Of a stretch of 64,000 nucleotides of DNA, positions 27,513-37,261 are shown in pieces (the stretch's first letter is position 1; each line of letters starts with the position of its first letter). The DNA comes from Peptoniphilaceae bacterium (GTDB lineage Bacteria > Bacillota > Clostridia > Tissierellales > Peptoniphilaceae). Both the position numbers and the translations under genes were made by a program. Below the pieces are notes generated by a model. It did not search any database and had not been told where the DNA came from. It saw nothing but the letters and a program-made list of their open reading frames with translations. The DNA is taken from contig JALFST010000020.1 of assembly GCA_022779285.1 (NCBI GenBank), positions 30,789 through 94,788 on the forward strand, read 5' to 3'.

Positions 27513-28637
27513 TTATGACCGCCGATAAACAATCTCTCCGCCGACAATTGTCATGACAATCTGATACCTCTCATCAAAAAGCACCAGATCCGCATCATAG
27601 CCGATTTCAATTTTTCCCTTATGATCATCGATTCGCAAGGCTCTGGCCGGATTGATCGTGAACGCAGGCAAAACCGTCTCCGGGGATTCCCCCGTAAATT
27701 CCATCAGATTTCGAAATGCCTGAATCGATGTAAGCGTACTTCCTGCGCGAGTTCCATCCGCAAGCGTGGCATCTGCACCATGAACAAAGACCTCATTGAT
27801 TCCCAAATGGTAGGTGCCATCCGGAAGCCCTGCCGCCATAATGCTGTCGGTCACGGCGATCACGCGGTCCCATCCCTTCGTCTTGATCAGCAGACGCACC
27901 GTAGCGGGAGCTAAGTGGCGCCCGTCACAGATCATCTCACAATAGATATCGCTCTCCAGAACGGCGCCGAGAATCCCCGGCTCATGATGCTCCAGAGGAC
28001 GCATCGCATTGAAGGTGTGCGTAGCGCATCGGGCTCCGTTTCGGATCGCCTCCTGCGCCTGCGCATAGGTTGCTGCCGAATGGCCGATAGCCACGGTCAC
28101 TTCATCCGAAATCTCCGCAATCAGAGCCTCCACACCCTCGCGTTCCGGAGCGACCGTAAGATAACGCACGCAATCTCCGGAGCGCTTCTGATATTCTCGA
28201 AAAAGATCCGCATCACCGGCTCGAAGAAGCGTCTCCGGCATCGCTCCCTTATATTTTGCGCTTAAAAAAGGCCCTTCCAAATGCGCACCCAAAAGCTCGG
28301 CTCCCCCGATTTGTTTTCCTGATAATTCTCGAACCACATCCAAGGCATGGCCGGTGCGCTCCGGAGTATCCGTGAGAATGCTCGCATTCCATGCCGTCGT
28401 TCCCTGAGAGGCGAAAAAATGCGCAATCCTGCGGTACTGATCCTCCTGTGCATCGTTGACATCATTGCCGAACGCGCCATGGGTATGGATATCAATAAAT
28501 CCCGGAACCGCCATCCGCCCCTGTGCATCGATGCTTTCGCCTCCGGAATCCTCCGAGCAGAAGATTCCCTGATTCATATATAAATCGCCCGAGCTCCAGC
28601 CGCCATCTCGGTAGATTTTCGCATTTTGAATACGCAA
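27513..28637 (-). CDS. nagA: N-acetylglucosamine-6-phosphate deacetylase
   Basis: A protein of about 374 residues of the amidohydrolase superfamily that removes acetate from GlcNAc-6-phosphate in amino-sugar use and wall recycling. Metal and substrate motifs include FIDIHTHGAFGNDV, GAHLEGPFLSAKYKGA, VAIGHSAATYAQA, ATHTFNAM and the catalytic VTDSIMAAG. It begins with a TTG: GGAG sits six bases before the TTG at 28637 and three before another at 28640, so I prefer 28637. No nagB lies nearby. It is 39 bases upstream of nrdG, and cotranscription is possible. Confidence 0.93.
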   Translation of the reverse strand: MRIQNAKIYRDGGWSSGDLYMNQGIFCSEDSGGESIDAQGRMAVPGFIDIHTHGAFGNDVNDAQEDQYRRIAHFFASQGTTAWNASILTDTPERTGHALDVVRELSGKQIGGAELLGAHLEGPFLSAKYKGAMPETLLRAGDADLFREYQKRSGDCVRYLTVAPEREGVEALIAEISDEVTVAIGHSAATYAQAQEAIRNGARCATHTFNAMRPLEHHEPGILGAVLESDIYCEMICDGRHLAPATVRLLIKTKGWDRVIAVTDSIMAAGLPDGTYHLGINEVFVHGADATLADGTRAGSTLTSIQAFRNLMEFTGESPETVLPAFTINPARALRIDDHKGKIEIGYDADLVLFDERYQIVMTIVGGEIVYRRS

Positions 28638-28695
28638 CAAAAACTCCTTTCCTGATCAATGTCCGGCATTTACGAAGTGCTGATGCCCATAAAAC

Positions 28696-28724
28696 AAAAA
28701 AGGTGCCCGAGGGCACCGATTTTT
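28696..28724 (-). terminator. Terminator of rpsU
   Basis: GGTGCCC / GGGCACC stem with a two-base loop and six T in the minus direction. It starts within 20 bases of the rpsU stop codon. The other side also carries a T-run. Confidence 0.88.
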
Positions 28725-28726
28725 TA

Positions 28727-28906
28727 CTATCTTTTACGATTCTTGCGACGAGCCGCTTCCGATTTTTTCTTCTTCTTAATCGAAGGCTTTTCATAATGCT
28801 CACGCTTACGGTATTCTGCTAAGGTGCCTGCACGAGCAGTAGCACGCTTGAAGCGTTTCAGAGCACTTTCAATGGACTCGTTTTCTCCGACGCGAACCTC
28901 CGGCAT
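28727..28906 (-). CDS. rpsU: 30S ribosomal protein S21
   Basis: A protein of 59 residues. [20 protein letters not shown] at the N-terminus and the basic tail with the run KKKKK near the end are typical of S21, which sits at the 3' end of 16S rRNA and helps initiation. The start is placed at ATG 28906 after GGGGGTGAAAAC; the longer frame to 28942 crosses the ribosome-binding site. It has its own promoter and terminator. Confidence 0.97.
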   Translation of the reverse strand: MPEVRVGENESIESALKRFKRATARAGTLAEYRKREHYEKPSIKKKKKSEAARRKNRKR

Positions 28907-28943
28907 GTTTTCACCCCCTTCGGAGCTAAGATTAGCACTCAAT

Positions 28944-28972
28944 ATTATAACGGGAAATCAAATGCTATGCAA
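28944..28972 (-). promoter_or_regulatory. Promoter of rpsU
   Basis: Minus strand TTGCAT, 17-base spacer, TATAAT, about 38 bases before the rpsU ATG. Confidence 0.82.
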
Positions 28973-28991
28973 GATGCTGCGCCGGAAATAA

Positions 28992-29546
28992 CTATTCCGT
29001 GAGTGCCTGCATGAAAGCCTGCAATTGATCGGCATTGAGCTTCGGAGCCGGGGATACCCCTGCATCCCGCATCATGTTTTTCACATTCGGGTCTCCCTTT
29101 TGGTAATCCTCCGCAAGGATTTTAATTCCCAAAGCCGACTCCATGTACATATCCGGATCCGATAAGACCTTTCTTTCCTCGGCAATGATACGATTCGATT
29201 CCTCCTGCTTTTCCGCATAGAATGCGAACTCATTGAGAATCCTTCCGAGCACCCCTGCCGAGGCAAGAGAAGATCCTGCAGAACCTTGCGGTAAATTCTG
29301 AATCTCCTGCACAAGGTCACGCAGAGCCTTTTTTTCACTGTCCGTCAGGTTTACGGACATGGAGGCTCCGGCCGTCGGCGATGAACTCATCTCCGAAGTG
29401 CTCACCTGTGAAATGACTTCCTTCTGAGAAGACTCGGAGGAAACAGAGCTGCTTACGGAGCTGACCTCCGGTTTTCCTTTTTGTCCGCAGCCGGTCAACA
29501 GTATCAGTGCACAAAACGCGAAAAAAAATCGTTTGGTTTTTTTCAT
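28992..29546 (-). CDS. Small lipoprotein of unknown function
   Basis: A protein of 184 residues with a lipoprotein signal peptide and lipobox ILLTGC (lipidated C20). A Ser-rich flexible linker follows at about 25-70. The rest is a helical domain of about 115 residues beginning LTDSEKKALRDLVQEIQNLP. I do not recognise a family. The start follows AAAGGAGACAAT; the longer frame to 29570 is less likely. It sits 51 bases after the HIT gene and may be the tail of the heat-shock operon. It probably sits on the outer face of the cytoplasmic membrane. Confidence 0.78.
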   Translation of the reverse strand: MKKTKRFFFAFCALILLTGCGQKGKPEVSSVSSSVSSESSQKEVISQVSTSEMSSSPTAGASMSVNLTDSEKKALRDLVQEIQNLPQGSAGSSLASAGVLGRILNEFAFYAEKQEESNRIIAEERKVLSDPDMYMESALGIKILAEDYQKGDPNVKNMMRDAGVSPAPKLNADQLQAFMQALTE

Positions 29547-29597
29547 ATTGTCTCCTTTCGTGCGCGTCACATCTTATGCGCATTCAAGCAAAAGCAA

Positions 29598-29954
29598 TTA
29601 GTCCTGATCAAATTCCGCAAAGCGGATCGGCTGCTTTGCAAGCACGTGAAAATGAAGATGGGGCACGCTTTGCCCTCCGTCTTTTCCGCAGTTATTGATA
29701 ATGCGATATCCCGAATCCGCAAAGCCATCCCTTTCTGCAACTCCAGCGATTGCCCGAAAGATCGCAGCAACAATGCCGGCATCCTCACCATGTTCGAAGT
29801 CATTGACCGATTGGATGTGTTTTTTCGGAATGAAGAGATAGTGCACCTCGGCCTTCGGATTCATATCGCGAAAAGCAAAAACCTGATCGTCCTCATAGAC
29901 TGTCTCTGTCGGAATTTCCTTGTTTGCCAATTTGCAGAAAATACAATCACTCAT
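29598..29954 (-). CDS. HIT-family nucleotide-binding protein
   Basis: A protein of 118 residues of the HINT branch of the histidine-triad family. The triad is HLHFHVL (SVPHLHFHVLAKQP), and the N-terminal CIFCKLANKEIPTETVYEDD is typical. These proteins hydrolyse nucleoside phosphoramidates or similar mixed nucleotides; the in vivo substrate is unclear. It follows mtaB by 49 bases on the same strand, an arrangement often seen in Firmicutes. Confidence 0.92.
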   Translation of the reverse strand: MSDCIFCKLANKEIPTETVYEDDQVFAFRDMNPKAEVHYLFIPKKHIQSVNDFEHGEDAGIVAAIFRAIAGVAERDGFADSGYRIINNCGKDGGQSVPHLHFHVLAKQPIRFAEFDQD

Positions 29955-30003
29955 AATGCTCTCCTTTTTTCAATGATCGCTTCGTTTCCCTGCAGGCATT
30001 ATA

Positions 30004-31323
30004 TCACGGCTGAAGCACTTCTCCAACGAGCACATCCCCGTCACGAGACAGAATGCGCACCGCTGCGCTTTCATTGACTCCGACGCAATTCCTGGATGCG
30101 CGTACACGTATATAGTTCTCCGAATAGCCGAAGATATCCTCCTGATCTCCTGAATATTCTTCAAAAAGCACCTGTAGAGTTCTTCCAACGTGCTGATCCA
30201 TAAAATTATGACGAAGCTGTTTTTCCAAACGACTCAGACGCGCCGCTCTTTCCTTTTTTACCGCATTCGAAACTTGCCCGTGGAAAAGGGCTGCCGGTGT
30301 GCCTCCCCTCTTCGAATAAGGAAATATATGAATACGAGAAAAGCCGATTCGCTTACAAAAATCTACAGTTTCCTGAAAATTCTCTTCACTCTCCTCCGGA
30401 AAGCCGACAATAATATCCGTCGTCAAACCCGCATCGGGAAAGACATCTCGAATTTGACGGCATTTTTCTTCATAAAGAGCGGTAGTATATTTGCGATTCA
30501 TGCGTTCCAAAATAAAGTCGGACCCGCTCTGCAGAGAGAGATGAAAATGATCACAAAATTTTCCGGTTTCCCGCAGCCTCTTCAGTTTTTCCGGATTGAC
30601 CCATCGCGGCTCAATTGAGGACAGGCGAATGCGCTCCACGCTGTCAATCCCGGCAATGGCTTCCACCACATCCAATAAATCCTCCGCGGCTCCCTGCTCC
30701 CGGGCACCGGATTCTTTGCCATAGCTTGCTACGTGAATTCCGGTCAGAACCACCTCACGAAACCCCTTTTCCGAAAGCCGCTTTGCTTCGGAAAGGATGC
30801 TGTCCAGAGAACGAGAGGCGATATGACCGCGGGCGTAGGGAATGATGCAATATGTGCAATACATATCGCAGCCCTCCTGGATCTTGATCACGGCACGTGT
30901 TGTTTCCAGCTCTGTCTCAATGGACAGCTCGTCAAAGGTTCTCTGCTCCTCCAGATTCGCAATGCGCACAATCCGCTCTCTTTTTTGAAGAAATCGGTCT
31001 ACTAAAAAAGGAAGCTCCGCTCGGTCCTTTGTACCCATCAGAATATCAACATCCGGAATCTTCCCTACCTCTTCGGGGCTCACCTGTGAATAGCAGCCGA
31101 CCACGCACACAACGGCATCGGGATTATGATTTTTTACCCGTCGAATCCTTCGGCGGCTTTTCGCATCGGACATGTGCGTTACCGTGCAGGTATTGACTAC
31201 ATAAACATCACAATCTTCCTCCGTACCCGCCGCATATCCGCGATGCAGAAAAATCTCCTCCATCGCCTCCGTTTCATATTGATTGACCTTGCATCCCAAA
31301 GTATGAAACGCAACCTTTTTCAT
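30004..31323 (-). CDS. mtaB: tRNA t6A37 methylthiotransferase
   Basis: A protein of 439 residues. The N-terminal methylthiotransferase domain has C11, C46 and C77 for one iron-sulfur cluster; the radical SAM domain has C152-X3-C156-X2-C159 (GCDMYCTYCIIPYARG). A C-terminal TRAM domain completes the MtaB/YqeV architecture. It adds methylthio to t6A at position 37 of ANN-decoding tRNAs. The start is ambiguous: I use ATG 31323 (MKKVAFHTLGCKVNQYE), which matches the family. No strong ribosome-binding site is visible, so it may be read by coupling to prmA, whose stop lies 14 bases upstream. Confidence 0.93.
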   Translation of the reverse strand: MKKVAFHTLGCKVNQYETEAMEEIFLHRGYAAGTEEDCDVYVVNTCTVTHMSDAKSRRRIRRVKNHNPDAVVCVVGCYSQVSPEEVGKIPDVDILMGTKDRAELPFLVDRFLQKRERIVRIANLEEQRTFDELSIETELETTRAVIKIQEGCDMYCTYCIIPYARGHIASRSLDSILSEAKRLSEKGFREVVLTGIHVASYGKESGAREQGAAEDLLDVVEAIAGIDSVERIRLSSIEPRWVNPEKLKRLRETGKFCDHFHLSLQSGSDFILERMNRKYTTALYEEKCRQIRDVFPDAGLTTDIIVGFPEESEENFQETVDFCKRIGFSRIHIFPYSKRGGTPAALFHGQVSNAVKKERAARLSRLEKQLRHNFMDQHVGRTLQVLFEEYSGDQEDIFGYSENYIRVRASRNCVGVNESAAVRILSRDGDVLVGEVLQP

Positions 31324-31336
31324 TGTATACTCATTT

Positions 31337-32317
31337 CTAATCACGCAAATCGGCTGCCTGTGTTACCAAATACGAGATCCATTCCCCTCGCACTTGACGC
31401 TGTCGAATGACAAAATGATTCTTTTTCAGAGCAGCCTCCACATCGTCTCCTCGTTCCGTCAATATGCCGGATAGGATCAGGATCCCCTCCTCTTTCAGAT
31501 GGGACGATGCTTCCTCCAGCATGCGGATCACGATATCCGCCAGAAGATTGGCGCATATCACATCATATTTTTCAGGAACATTCCGGAAAAGATCACTTTC
31601 CACAACCTTGATGGAAACATGATTCAGCCTTGCATTATTTTCCGCCGAGCGCAGCGCATCGCTGTCAATATCCGTCGCTACCACACATTTTGCTCCACAC
31701 TGCTTCATATAAATCGAGAGAATTCCTGAGCCTCCGCCAATGTCCAGGCACTCCATTCCATGAAAGCCGCCGTTGGCAATGCTCAGCTCCTCCAACAGCT
31801 CCAAGCAAAGGTGTGTGGTCTCATGCGTTCCTGTTCCAAAGGCCATCCCCGGATCAATGCGAATGATCTGACGCCCCTCCGTCTCTTCCTCAATCCACGC
31901 CGGCAAAATCCGTATGCTTTTGCCGATATCAAGAGGCTTATAATATTTTTTCCACTCGTCCTCCCAATGGTCGTTTCGGATGGCATCTTCGCTCAGAATC
32001 TCGATCTCTCCGCCATATTGCTCATAGATTCGTCTTTCCAGTGCATACATTGACCGCTCCCCCGATGGTGTTGCTTCAAAATATACGCGCTGTCCGATCA
32101 AATCGTGTGACAGCTCCGGAAGATTTTTCTGTAAGGATGCGCGAAGCTCCGCGATATCGGAAAGCTCCCAATCCGGTGCTGCAGAGCGGTACGCCTTTAT
32201 GCTCTCTTCGTCCAGAATTTCGGCGCCCGTCATGGCGCTTTGGACCAGGAGCGAATTCACGACTTCATCATATTCTCTTGGATAAAGTATTGTGATACAC
32301 CAATAGTTCATGTCCAT
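31337..32317 (-). CDS. prmA: Ribosomal protein L11 methyltransferase
   Basis: A protein of 326 residues. The SAM-binding motif LDIGGGSGILSIYM, preceded by DPGMAFGTGTHETTHL, and later ANLLADIV identify PrmA, which trimethylates L11. The ATG overlaps the dnaJ stop codon by one base (TAATG). prmA downstream of dnaJ is the standard Firmicutes order. The 16S rRNA methyltransferase gene rsmE, often next in this string, is not present here. Confidence 0.95.
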   Translation of the reverse strand: MDMNYWCITILYPREYDEVVNSLLVQSAMTGAEILDEESIKAYRSAAPDWELSDIAELRASLQKNLPELSHDLIGQRVYFEATPSGERSMYALERRIYEQYGGEIEILSEDAIRNDHWEDEWKKYYKPLDIGKSIRILPAWIEEETEGRQIIRIDPGMAFGTGTHETTHLCLELLEELSIANGGFHGMECLDIGGGSGILSIYMKQCGAKCVVATDIDSDALRSAENNARLNHVSIKVVESDLFRNVPEKYDVICANLLADIVIRMLEEASSHLKEEGILILSGILTERGDDVEAALKKNHFVIRQRQVRGEWISYLVTQAADLRD

Positions 32318-33441
32318 TAGTCAAAAAGATCCTTTACTTTATTCCAAAAGCTTTTCTGCGCTCCTTCTACCTCTTCTCCCATTGCTTCCGAATACGCCTC
32401 CAGCTTGTGCTTTTGCGCCTCGGTTAATTTTTTGGGTGTTTCTATCGTAACATCCACGTAAAGATTGCCCGGCTTTTGCGTGCGCACATCGGGGACGCCC
32501 TTGCCCTTCAAGGAAAAACGCGAGCCGGTTTGAGTGCCTTCCGGAATCTTGAGGGAGCTGTTTCCATAAAGTGTAGGAACCTCAATTTCATCGCCGAGAG
32601 CTGCCTGAGGGAAACTGATCGGCATATTCAAATAGAGATCCGTTCCGTGACGCTCAAAGATTTCAGAGGGAGCTACCCGGAGCACAATAAAGAGGTCGCC
32701 GGCAGCGCCTCCGTTTTTTCCGCGATGTCCTTCCCCTCGAATCGGCAGAATATTGCCGTTATCCACCCCTGCCGGGATGGAAATGTCGATGCTTACCTGT
32801 TCACGCTTTCTCCCGGAGCCATGGCAGGCCGAACAGGGCTTTTCGATGATCTCTCCCGTTCCACCGCAGGTTGAGCAGGTGCTTTGCTGCATCATCCGGC
32901 CAAACGGCGTATTCACCTGATGGCGTACCACGCCACTTCCTCCACAGGTCGGACAGGTTCTTTTGCCCGTCCCCGGTTCCGCCCCGGTACCATGGCAATG
33001 ATCGCACTCGGTTTCACGGCGTACCGAAACCGTCTTCTTTACGCCGAATACAGCCTCTTTGAAGGTCAGTCGCTGTTCGATACGGATATCCGCACCCTGC
33101 ATGGGGCCGTTGTAATTTCGTCTTCCGGAAGAACCTCCGAAAAGGTCGGAAAACAAATCTCCGAAAATGTCATTCATATCAAAGCCGAAACCGCCATATC
33201 CGGAGGCGCCCATGCCGCCCTGCTCAAAAGCGGATGCTCCATAGGTATCATACAGTTTTCGCTTTTCCGGATCCTGTAGAATATCATATGCTTCACTCAG
33301 CTCTTTGAATTTTTCCGCCGCTTTTTCATCCCCCGGATTTAAATCCGGATGGTATTGCTTTGCCTTGGAACGGTATGCTTTTTTGATTACGGTGATGTCC
33401 GCATCCGTCTCAACACCCAGTACTTTATAAGGATCGTTCAC
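32317..33441 (-). CDS. dnaJ: Chaperone DnaJ
   Basis: A protein of 374 residues. It has a J domain with HPD at 31-33, a Gly/Phe-rich segment (GASGYGGFGFDMNDIFGDLF), four CXXCXGXG zinc-binding repeats (CDHCHGTG, CPTCGGSG, CSTCGGTG, CSACHGSG) and C-terminal substrate-binding domains. It stimulates ATP hydrolysis by DnaK. The start is a GTG with AAAGGAG ten bases upstream; the nearer ATG is out of frame. Confidence 0.98.
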   Translation of the reverse strand: MNDPYKVLGVETDADITVIKKAYRSKAKQYHPDLNPGDEKAAEKFKELSEAYDILQDPEKRKLYDTYGASAFEQGGMGASGYGGFGFDMNDIFGDLFSDLFGGSSGRRNYNGPMQGADIRIEQRLTFKEAVFGVKKTVSVRRETECDHCHGTGAEPGTGKRTCPTCGGSGVVRHQVNTPFGRMMQQSTCSTCGGTGEIIEKPCSACHGSGRKREQVSIDISIPAGVDNGNILPIRGEGHRGKNGGAAGDLFIVLRVAPSEIFERHGTDLYLNMPISFPQAALGDEIEVPTLYGNSSLKIPEGTQTGSRFSLKGKGVPDVRTQKPGNLYVDVTIETPKKLTEAQKHKLEAYSEAMGEEVEGAQKSFWNKVKDLFD

Positions 33442-33491
33442 GCCATTCTCCTTTGTCTTTTTTCGGTGCTATTTTATACGAAATGAGAGCA

Positions 33492-33516
33492 TAAGAAAAG
33501 GGCGCCGAAGCGCCCT
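33492..33516 (-). terminator. Hairpin after dnaK
   Basis: GGGCGC-CGAA-GCGCCC stem-loop followed in the minus direction by TTTTCTT, 14 bases after the dnaK stop codon. Because dnaJ follows directly, it may be a partial terminator or an mRNA-stability element that lowers dnaJ relative to dnaK. Confidence 0.65.
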
Positions 33517-33529
33517 CTGCCATCCGGCA

Positions 33530-35368
33530 TTACTTTTGCTCATTTTCATCATCATCAACAACTTCATAGTCCGCATCGACTACATCCTCCGATGCTTTTT
33601 TCTGCTCGCCCTCTCCTGCTCCGGGCTTTGCTCCGGTCTGTTGATACAGCTTCTGAGAAATGGTGTTGAGCTCAGCGGTCAAAGCTTCCATGCGCTTGTT
33701 GATCTCATTCAGATCTTCTCCGTTAGCCACATCCTTGAGTGCAGTGATCTTCTCCTCTACGCTCTTCTTCTCATCGTCGGAGATCTTATCCCCCAGATCC
33801 TTGACCATGTTTTCCGTCTGATAGATCAAGGATTCCGCCTGATTGCGGGTCTCAATCAGCTGTTTCTTTTTCTTGTCCTCCTCGGCAAATTGCTCCGCCT
33901 CCTTGACGCGGCGATCAATCTCCTCTTCGGTCAGATGCGTGGAAGAAGTAATGGTGATCTTCTGCTCCTTACCGGTGCCCTTATCCAAGGCTGATACATT
34001 TACAATACCGTTGGCATCGATATCGAACGTAACCTCAATCTGCGGTACGCCACGGCGCGCCGCGGGAATGCCCTCCAGCTGGAAGCGACCCAGTGTTGTA
34101 TTGTCATTGGCCATTTCACGCTCACCCTGGAGCACATGAATGTCAACTGCGGTTTGATTATCCGCCGCTGTCGTAAAGATCTGGCTCTTTTTCGTCGGAA
34201 TCGTTGTGTTGCGCGGAATCAGAACGGTCATAACACCGCCCATAGTTTCCAAGCCGAGAGACAGCGGTGTAACATCCAAAAGGAGCAGTCCCTTGACATC
34301 GCCCGCCAAAACGCCGCCTTGAATGGCAGCGCCCAGGGCCACGCATTCATCCGGGTTGATGTCCTTCTGAGGATCACGCCCGGTCAGTCTCTTGACCGAT
34401 TCCTGAACCGCAGGAATACGGCTGGATCCGCCAACCAGAAGAACCTTGGTCAGATCGCTTGCTTTCAGTCCGGCGTCGCTGAGAGCATCCAAAACAGGCT
34501 GTTCCGTTTTCTTGACAAGGTGCGCTGTCAGCTCATTGAACTTCGCACGAGTAATGTCCATATTTAAGTGAACAGGCTGCCCGTTCACTGCAGTAATAAA
34601 CGGAAGATTCACATTCGCCGTCATGGTCGTGGAAAGCTCTTTCTTCGCTTTTTCGGCAGCATCCTTCAAGCGCTGATCCGAGGTGGGATCCTTTCGCAGA
34701 TCTACGCCGTTTTCTTTCATGAATTCATCGGCAATGTAATCCATCAAGGCATTATCGAAATCATCACCGCCCAGACGGTTGTTGCCGCGAGTGGACAAAA
34801 CCTCAAATACACCGTCTCCTACCTCAAGAATGGATACATCAAAGGTGCCGCCGCCCAGATCATAAACCATGATCTTCGCCTGATCCTCATCCTTATCCAC
34901 ACCATAGGCGAGCGCCGCCGCCGTCGGTTCATTAATGATACGCTTTACATCCAGTCCGGCGATCTTTCCGGCATCCTTGGTCGCCTGACGCTGCGCATCC
35001 GTGAAATACGCCGGAACCGTAATGACGGCCTCCGTAACGGTTTCTCCAAGATAGCTCTCGGTATCCGCCTTGAGTTTCTGCAAAATCATTGCGGAGATTT
35101 CCTGCGGAGTATACGCCTTGCCGTCAATAGTGACCTTGCGATCGGTGCCCATATCTCTCTTGATGGAGGAAATTGTGCGATCCGGATTCATGATTGCCTG
35201 ACGCTTTGCCGTCTCTCCCACCAGACGCTCTCCGTCCTTTGTAAATGCCACAACGGATGGAGTGGTGCGATTTCCTTCCGTATTTGGAATAATCGTGGAT
35301 TGTCCACCTTCCATAACGGCTACTGCCGAGTTTGTCGTTCCCAAGTCAATTCCAATAATTTTAGCCAT
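33530..35368 (-). CDS. dnaK: Chaperone DnaK (Hsp70)
   Basis: A protein of 612 residues. Signatures are [19 protein letters not shown] at the N-terminus, [17 protein letters not shown], and [17 protein letters not shown]. The C-terminal lid ends in an acidic [12 protein letters not shown] tail. The internal segment missing in Gram-positive Hsp70 proteins is missing here too. It lies third in hrcA-grpE-dnaK-dnaJ. The 82 bases between grpE and dnaK hold a strong ribosome-binding site (GAGGGGGAAATT) but no clear promoter. Confidence 0.99.
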   Translation of the reverse strand: MAKIIGIDLGTTNSAVAVMEGGQSTIIPNTEGNRTTPSVVAFTKDGERLVGETAKRQAIMNPDRTISSIKRDMGTDRKVTIDGKAYTPQEISAMILQKLKADTESYLGETVTEAVITVPAYFTDAQRQATKDAGKIAGLDVKRIINEPTAAALAYGVDKDEDQAKIMVYDLGGGTFDVSILEVGDGVFEVLSTRGNNRLGGDDFDNALMDYIADEFMKENGVDLRKDPTSDQRLKDAAEKAKKELSTTMTANVNLPFITAVNGQPVHLNMDITRAKFNELTAHLVKKTEQPVLDALSDAGLKASDLTKVLLVGGSSRIPAVQESVKRLTGRDPQKDINPDECVALGAAIQGGVLAGDVKGLLLLDVTPLSLGLETMGGVMTVLIPRNTTIPTKKSQIFTTAADNQTAVDIHVLQGEREMANDNTTLGRFQLEGIPAARRGVPQIEVTFDIDANGIVNVSALDKGTGKEQKITITSSTHLTEEEIDRRVKEAEQFAEEDKKKKQLIETRNQAESLIYQTENMVKDLGDKISDDEKKSVEEKITALKDVANGEDLNEINKRMEALTAELNTISQKLYQQTGAKPGAGEGEQKKASEDVVDADYEVVDDDENEQK

Positions 35369-35450
35369 AATTTCCCCCTCATATCCTTGAAAGTCATATT
35401 CTCTATTTACGATACTCTACTTTAATTGATCGACTCTGTCTCATAAGATG

Positions 35451-36047
35451 TCAACGTGCAACCTTGACCATTGCAGGGCGAATCATGCGTCCATGCAAGG
35501 TATAGCCCTTGACCATTGTCTCGATCACATGGCCCGATTCCACGGTGTCACTTTCCTCCGACAGAACCGCATTATGCAAATTCGGATCAAAGACAGCCCC
35601 ATCCGAGACAATTTCCTCTACCCCGTTCTTTTCTAAAATCGATCGGATTTGGTGATCGATCATCTCCATGCCCTGGAAAAAAGCATCATGCTCCTTCTCT
35701 GTAGCGATGGCGCGTTCAAAATTGTCCACCACCTCTAAAAGATCCACAATCAATCGCTCATTCGCAAAACGAACTGTATCCTGCTTGTCTCGTTCCGCTC
35801 TGTTTCTATAATTTTGGAAATCCGCCTGCAATCGCACGAACTGATCGCGAAGCGCCGTCATCTCCTGTTCCAATGCCAAGGCATCCTCGCCTTGCTTGTC
35901 GCCAGCTTCTGTTTCTTTCGGAATATCTGCAGCATCAGTCTTTTTCATCGATGGATTTTCTTCTGTTGGATCTTGCTTCGGTGCCGTCTTTTCCTGATCC
36001 TGCTCCGAAGACATCTTTTTTTCATGTATTTTTTCTTTTTTCTCCAT
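35451..36047 (-). CDS. grpE: Nucleotide exchange factor GrpE
   Basis: A protein of 198 residues. It has an acidic, low-complexity N-terminus, then the long helix (ALRDQFVRLQADFQNYRNRA) and the C-terminal beta domain (GYTLHGRMIRPAMVKVAR). It releases ADP from DnaK. The start at ATG 36047 follows GGAGGCGGG; the frame continues to 36086 but overlaps hrcA. It lies ten bases after hrcA. Confidence 0.97.
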   Translation of the reverse strand: MEKKEKIHEKKMSSEQDQEKTAPKQDPTEENPSMKKTDAADIPKETEAGDKQGEDALALEQEMTALRDQFVRLQADFQNYRNRAERDKQDTVRFANERLIVDLLEVVDNFERAIATEKEHDAFFQGMEMIDHQIRSILEKNGVEEIVSDGAVFDPNLHNAVLSEESDTVESGHVIETMVKGYTLHGRMIRPAMVKVAR

Positions 36048-36057
36048 TCCCGCCTCC

Positions 36058-37080
36058 TTACTCAACCGCTGTAATGGAATCCACATATCTTCCCATGCGT
36101 TGCACCTCGCTCATTACCTCTCGATAATGCATTCGCATCGGACCGATGGTGCCGATATAACCGACCAGTCCCGGTTTGACACGATACGGCACGGAGATCA
36201 GCGAATATTGTTTTAAATAGTCAATGGGATTTTCCTTCCCGATAAAAACATGGATCAGCTGCTGCTCATCCTGATCTGACAGAAACTCCAAAAAATGAGG
36301 ATCCTTCTGCAGCTGACTCGTGAAAGCGAACGCATCCTCCATGCTGTCCTGCTCGGTAATGCGAAAGAGACGATTGAGGCCTCTCAGCAGCAAACGCGGC
36401 TCCATGCTTTTTTCGATCTGCTCACGAAGCACCGGCGTAAGCTCGCTCATGGCATTTCCGGGCGTATATTCGTGCATGAGCTGTTGACCCTCAAAAAATC
36501 CCAAAATGGATGTCAACGGTTTTCCTTCAAATAACTCCTGCAGGATATCTCCTGCTCGTTCCAATCTTTCCGGTCGATACTCCATGGACAGTCGAACCAG
36601 CTGTGTCTGAACGAACTTGGTATCAAACACCGTGACCACCAGGATTTCTCGTCCCGAAACCGGAATCAGCCGCACCTTGGAAAGCACATCGTTCTGTCGA
36701 GCCGGAATCACCGCGAATGCCACGCAATCAGTAATCTCGCTCAGAATCGTGAGCGCCGCATCCAGCAGATGACTCGGATCCTGCGATTGATGGATCAGAC
36801 TCTGTCTTCCCAAAGCCAATACGGTATCGGATCGAAATCCTCGATCCAAAAGCTCATTCACATACCAACGATACGCCTTTACGGAAGGAATTCTCCCGGA
36901 CGAGGTATGCGACTTCATAAGATAGCCATCATGCTCCAAATCACTCATTTCATTTCGTATGGTCGCCGCAGAGATATCCATCTGATAATCCCTCTGCAAT
37001 GTACGAGAGCCTATGGGCTTTCCTTCATGAATATAGGAGCGGAGAATGGCGCCGAGGATAAATAGCTTTCTGTCGTCCAT
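36058..37080 (-). CDS. hrcA: Heat-inducible transcription repressor HrcA
   Basis: A protein of 340 residues. It has an N-terminal winged helix (DISAATIRNEMSDLEHDGYL) followed by the GAF-like domain of HrcA. It binds CIRCE elements and depends on GroE for folding, so it reports misfolding load. The start at ATG 37080 follows GAGAGGAGACGGT. A CIRCE element and promoter lie directly upstream, so the operon represses itself. Confidence 0.98.
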   Translation of the reverse strand: MDDRKLFILGAILRSYIHEGKPIGSRTLQRDYQMDISAATIRNEMSDLEHDGYLMKSHTSSGRIPSVKAYRWYVNELLDRGFRSDTVLALGRQSLIHQSQDPSHLLDAALTILSEITDCVAFAVIPARQNDVLSKVRLIPVSGREILVVTVFDTKFVQTQLVRLSMEYRPERLERAGDILQELFEGKPLTSILGFFEGQQLMHEYTPGNAMSELTPVLREQIEKSMEPRLLLRGLNRLFRITEQDSMEDAFAFTSQLQKDPHFLEFLSDQDEQQLIHVFIGKENPIDYLKQYSLISVPYRVKPGLVGYIGTIGPMRMHYREVMSEVQRMGRYVDSITAVE

Positions 37081-37100
37081 ACCGTCTCCTCTCTTCTCTG

Positions 37101-37160
37101 TTATCACTCTATCTCTTTGAGTGCTAACATAATATTACTCGCCTTATCGCTCGTTGTCAA
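37101..37160 (-). promoter_or_regulatory. hrcA operon promoter with CIRCE operator
   Basis: Minus strand TTGACA (37155-37160), 17-base spacer, TAATAT (37132-37137). Just downstream is the CIRCE inverted repeat TTAGCACTC-N9-GAGTGATAA (37101-37127), one base off the perfect consensus. HrcA binding here would block the hrcA-grpE-dnaK-dnaJ operon. Confidence 0.95.
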
Positions 37161-37185
37161 CTTTTTTCACAAAAATTTCTTCCAA

Positions 37186-37212
37186 TAAAAAACCGGCTCC
37201 AAATGGAGCCGG
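37186..37212 (-). terminator. Terminator of the 2-oxoacid oxidoreductase/CoA-transferase operon
   Basis: A nine-base perfect stem CCGGCTCCA / TGGAGCCGG followed by six T in the minus direction, 50 bases after the CoA-transferase stop codon. It separates this operon from the hrcA promoter. Confidence 0.92.
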
Positions 37213-37261
37213 CCTCTGACACATTGTTTTCTTGAACTCTTTGTTTGAGCTCTTTCCAATT

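Noticed and set aside
34568..35425. A 285-codon frame on the plus strand opposite dnaK
   Set aside because: Long antisense frames in highly biased genes such as dnaK are a known artefact; no ribosome-binding site or domain.
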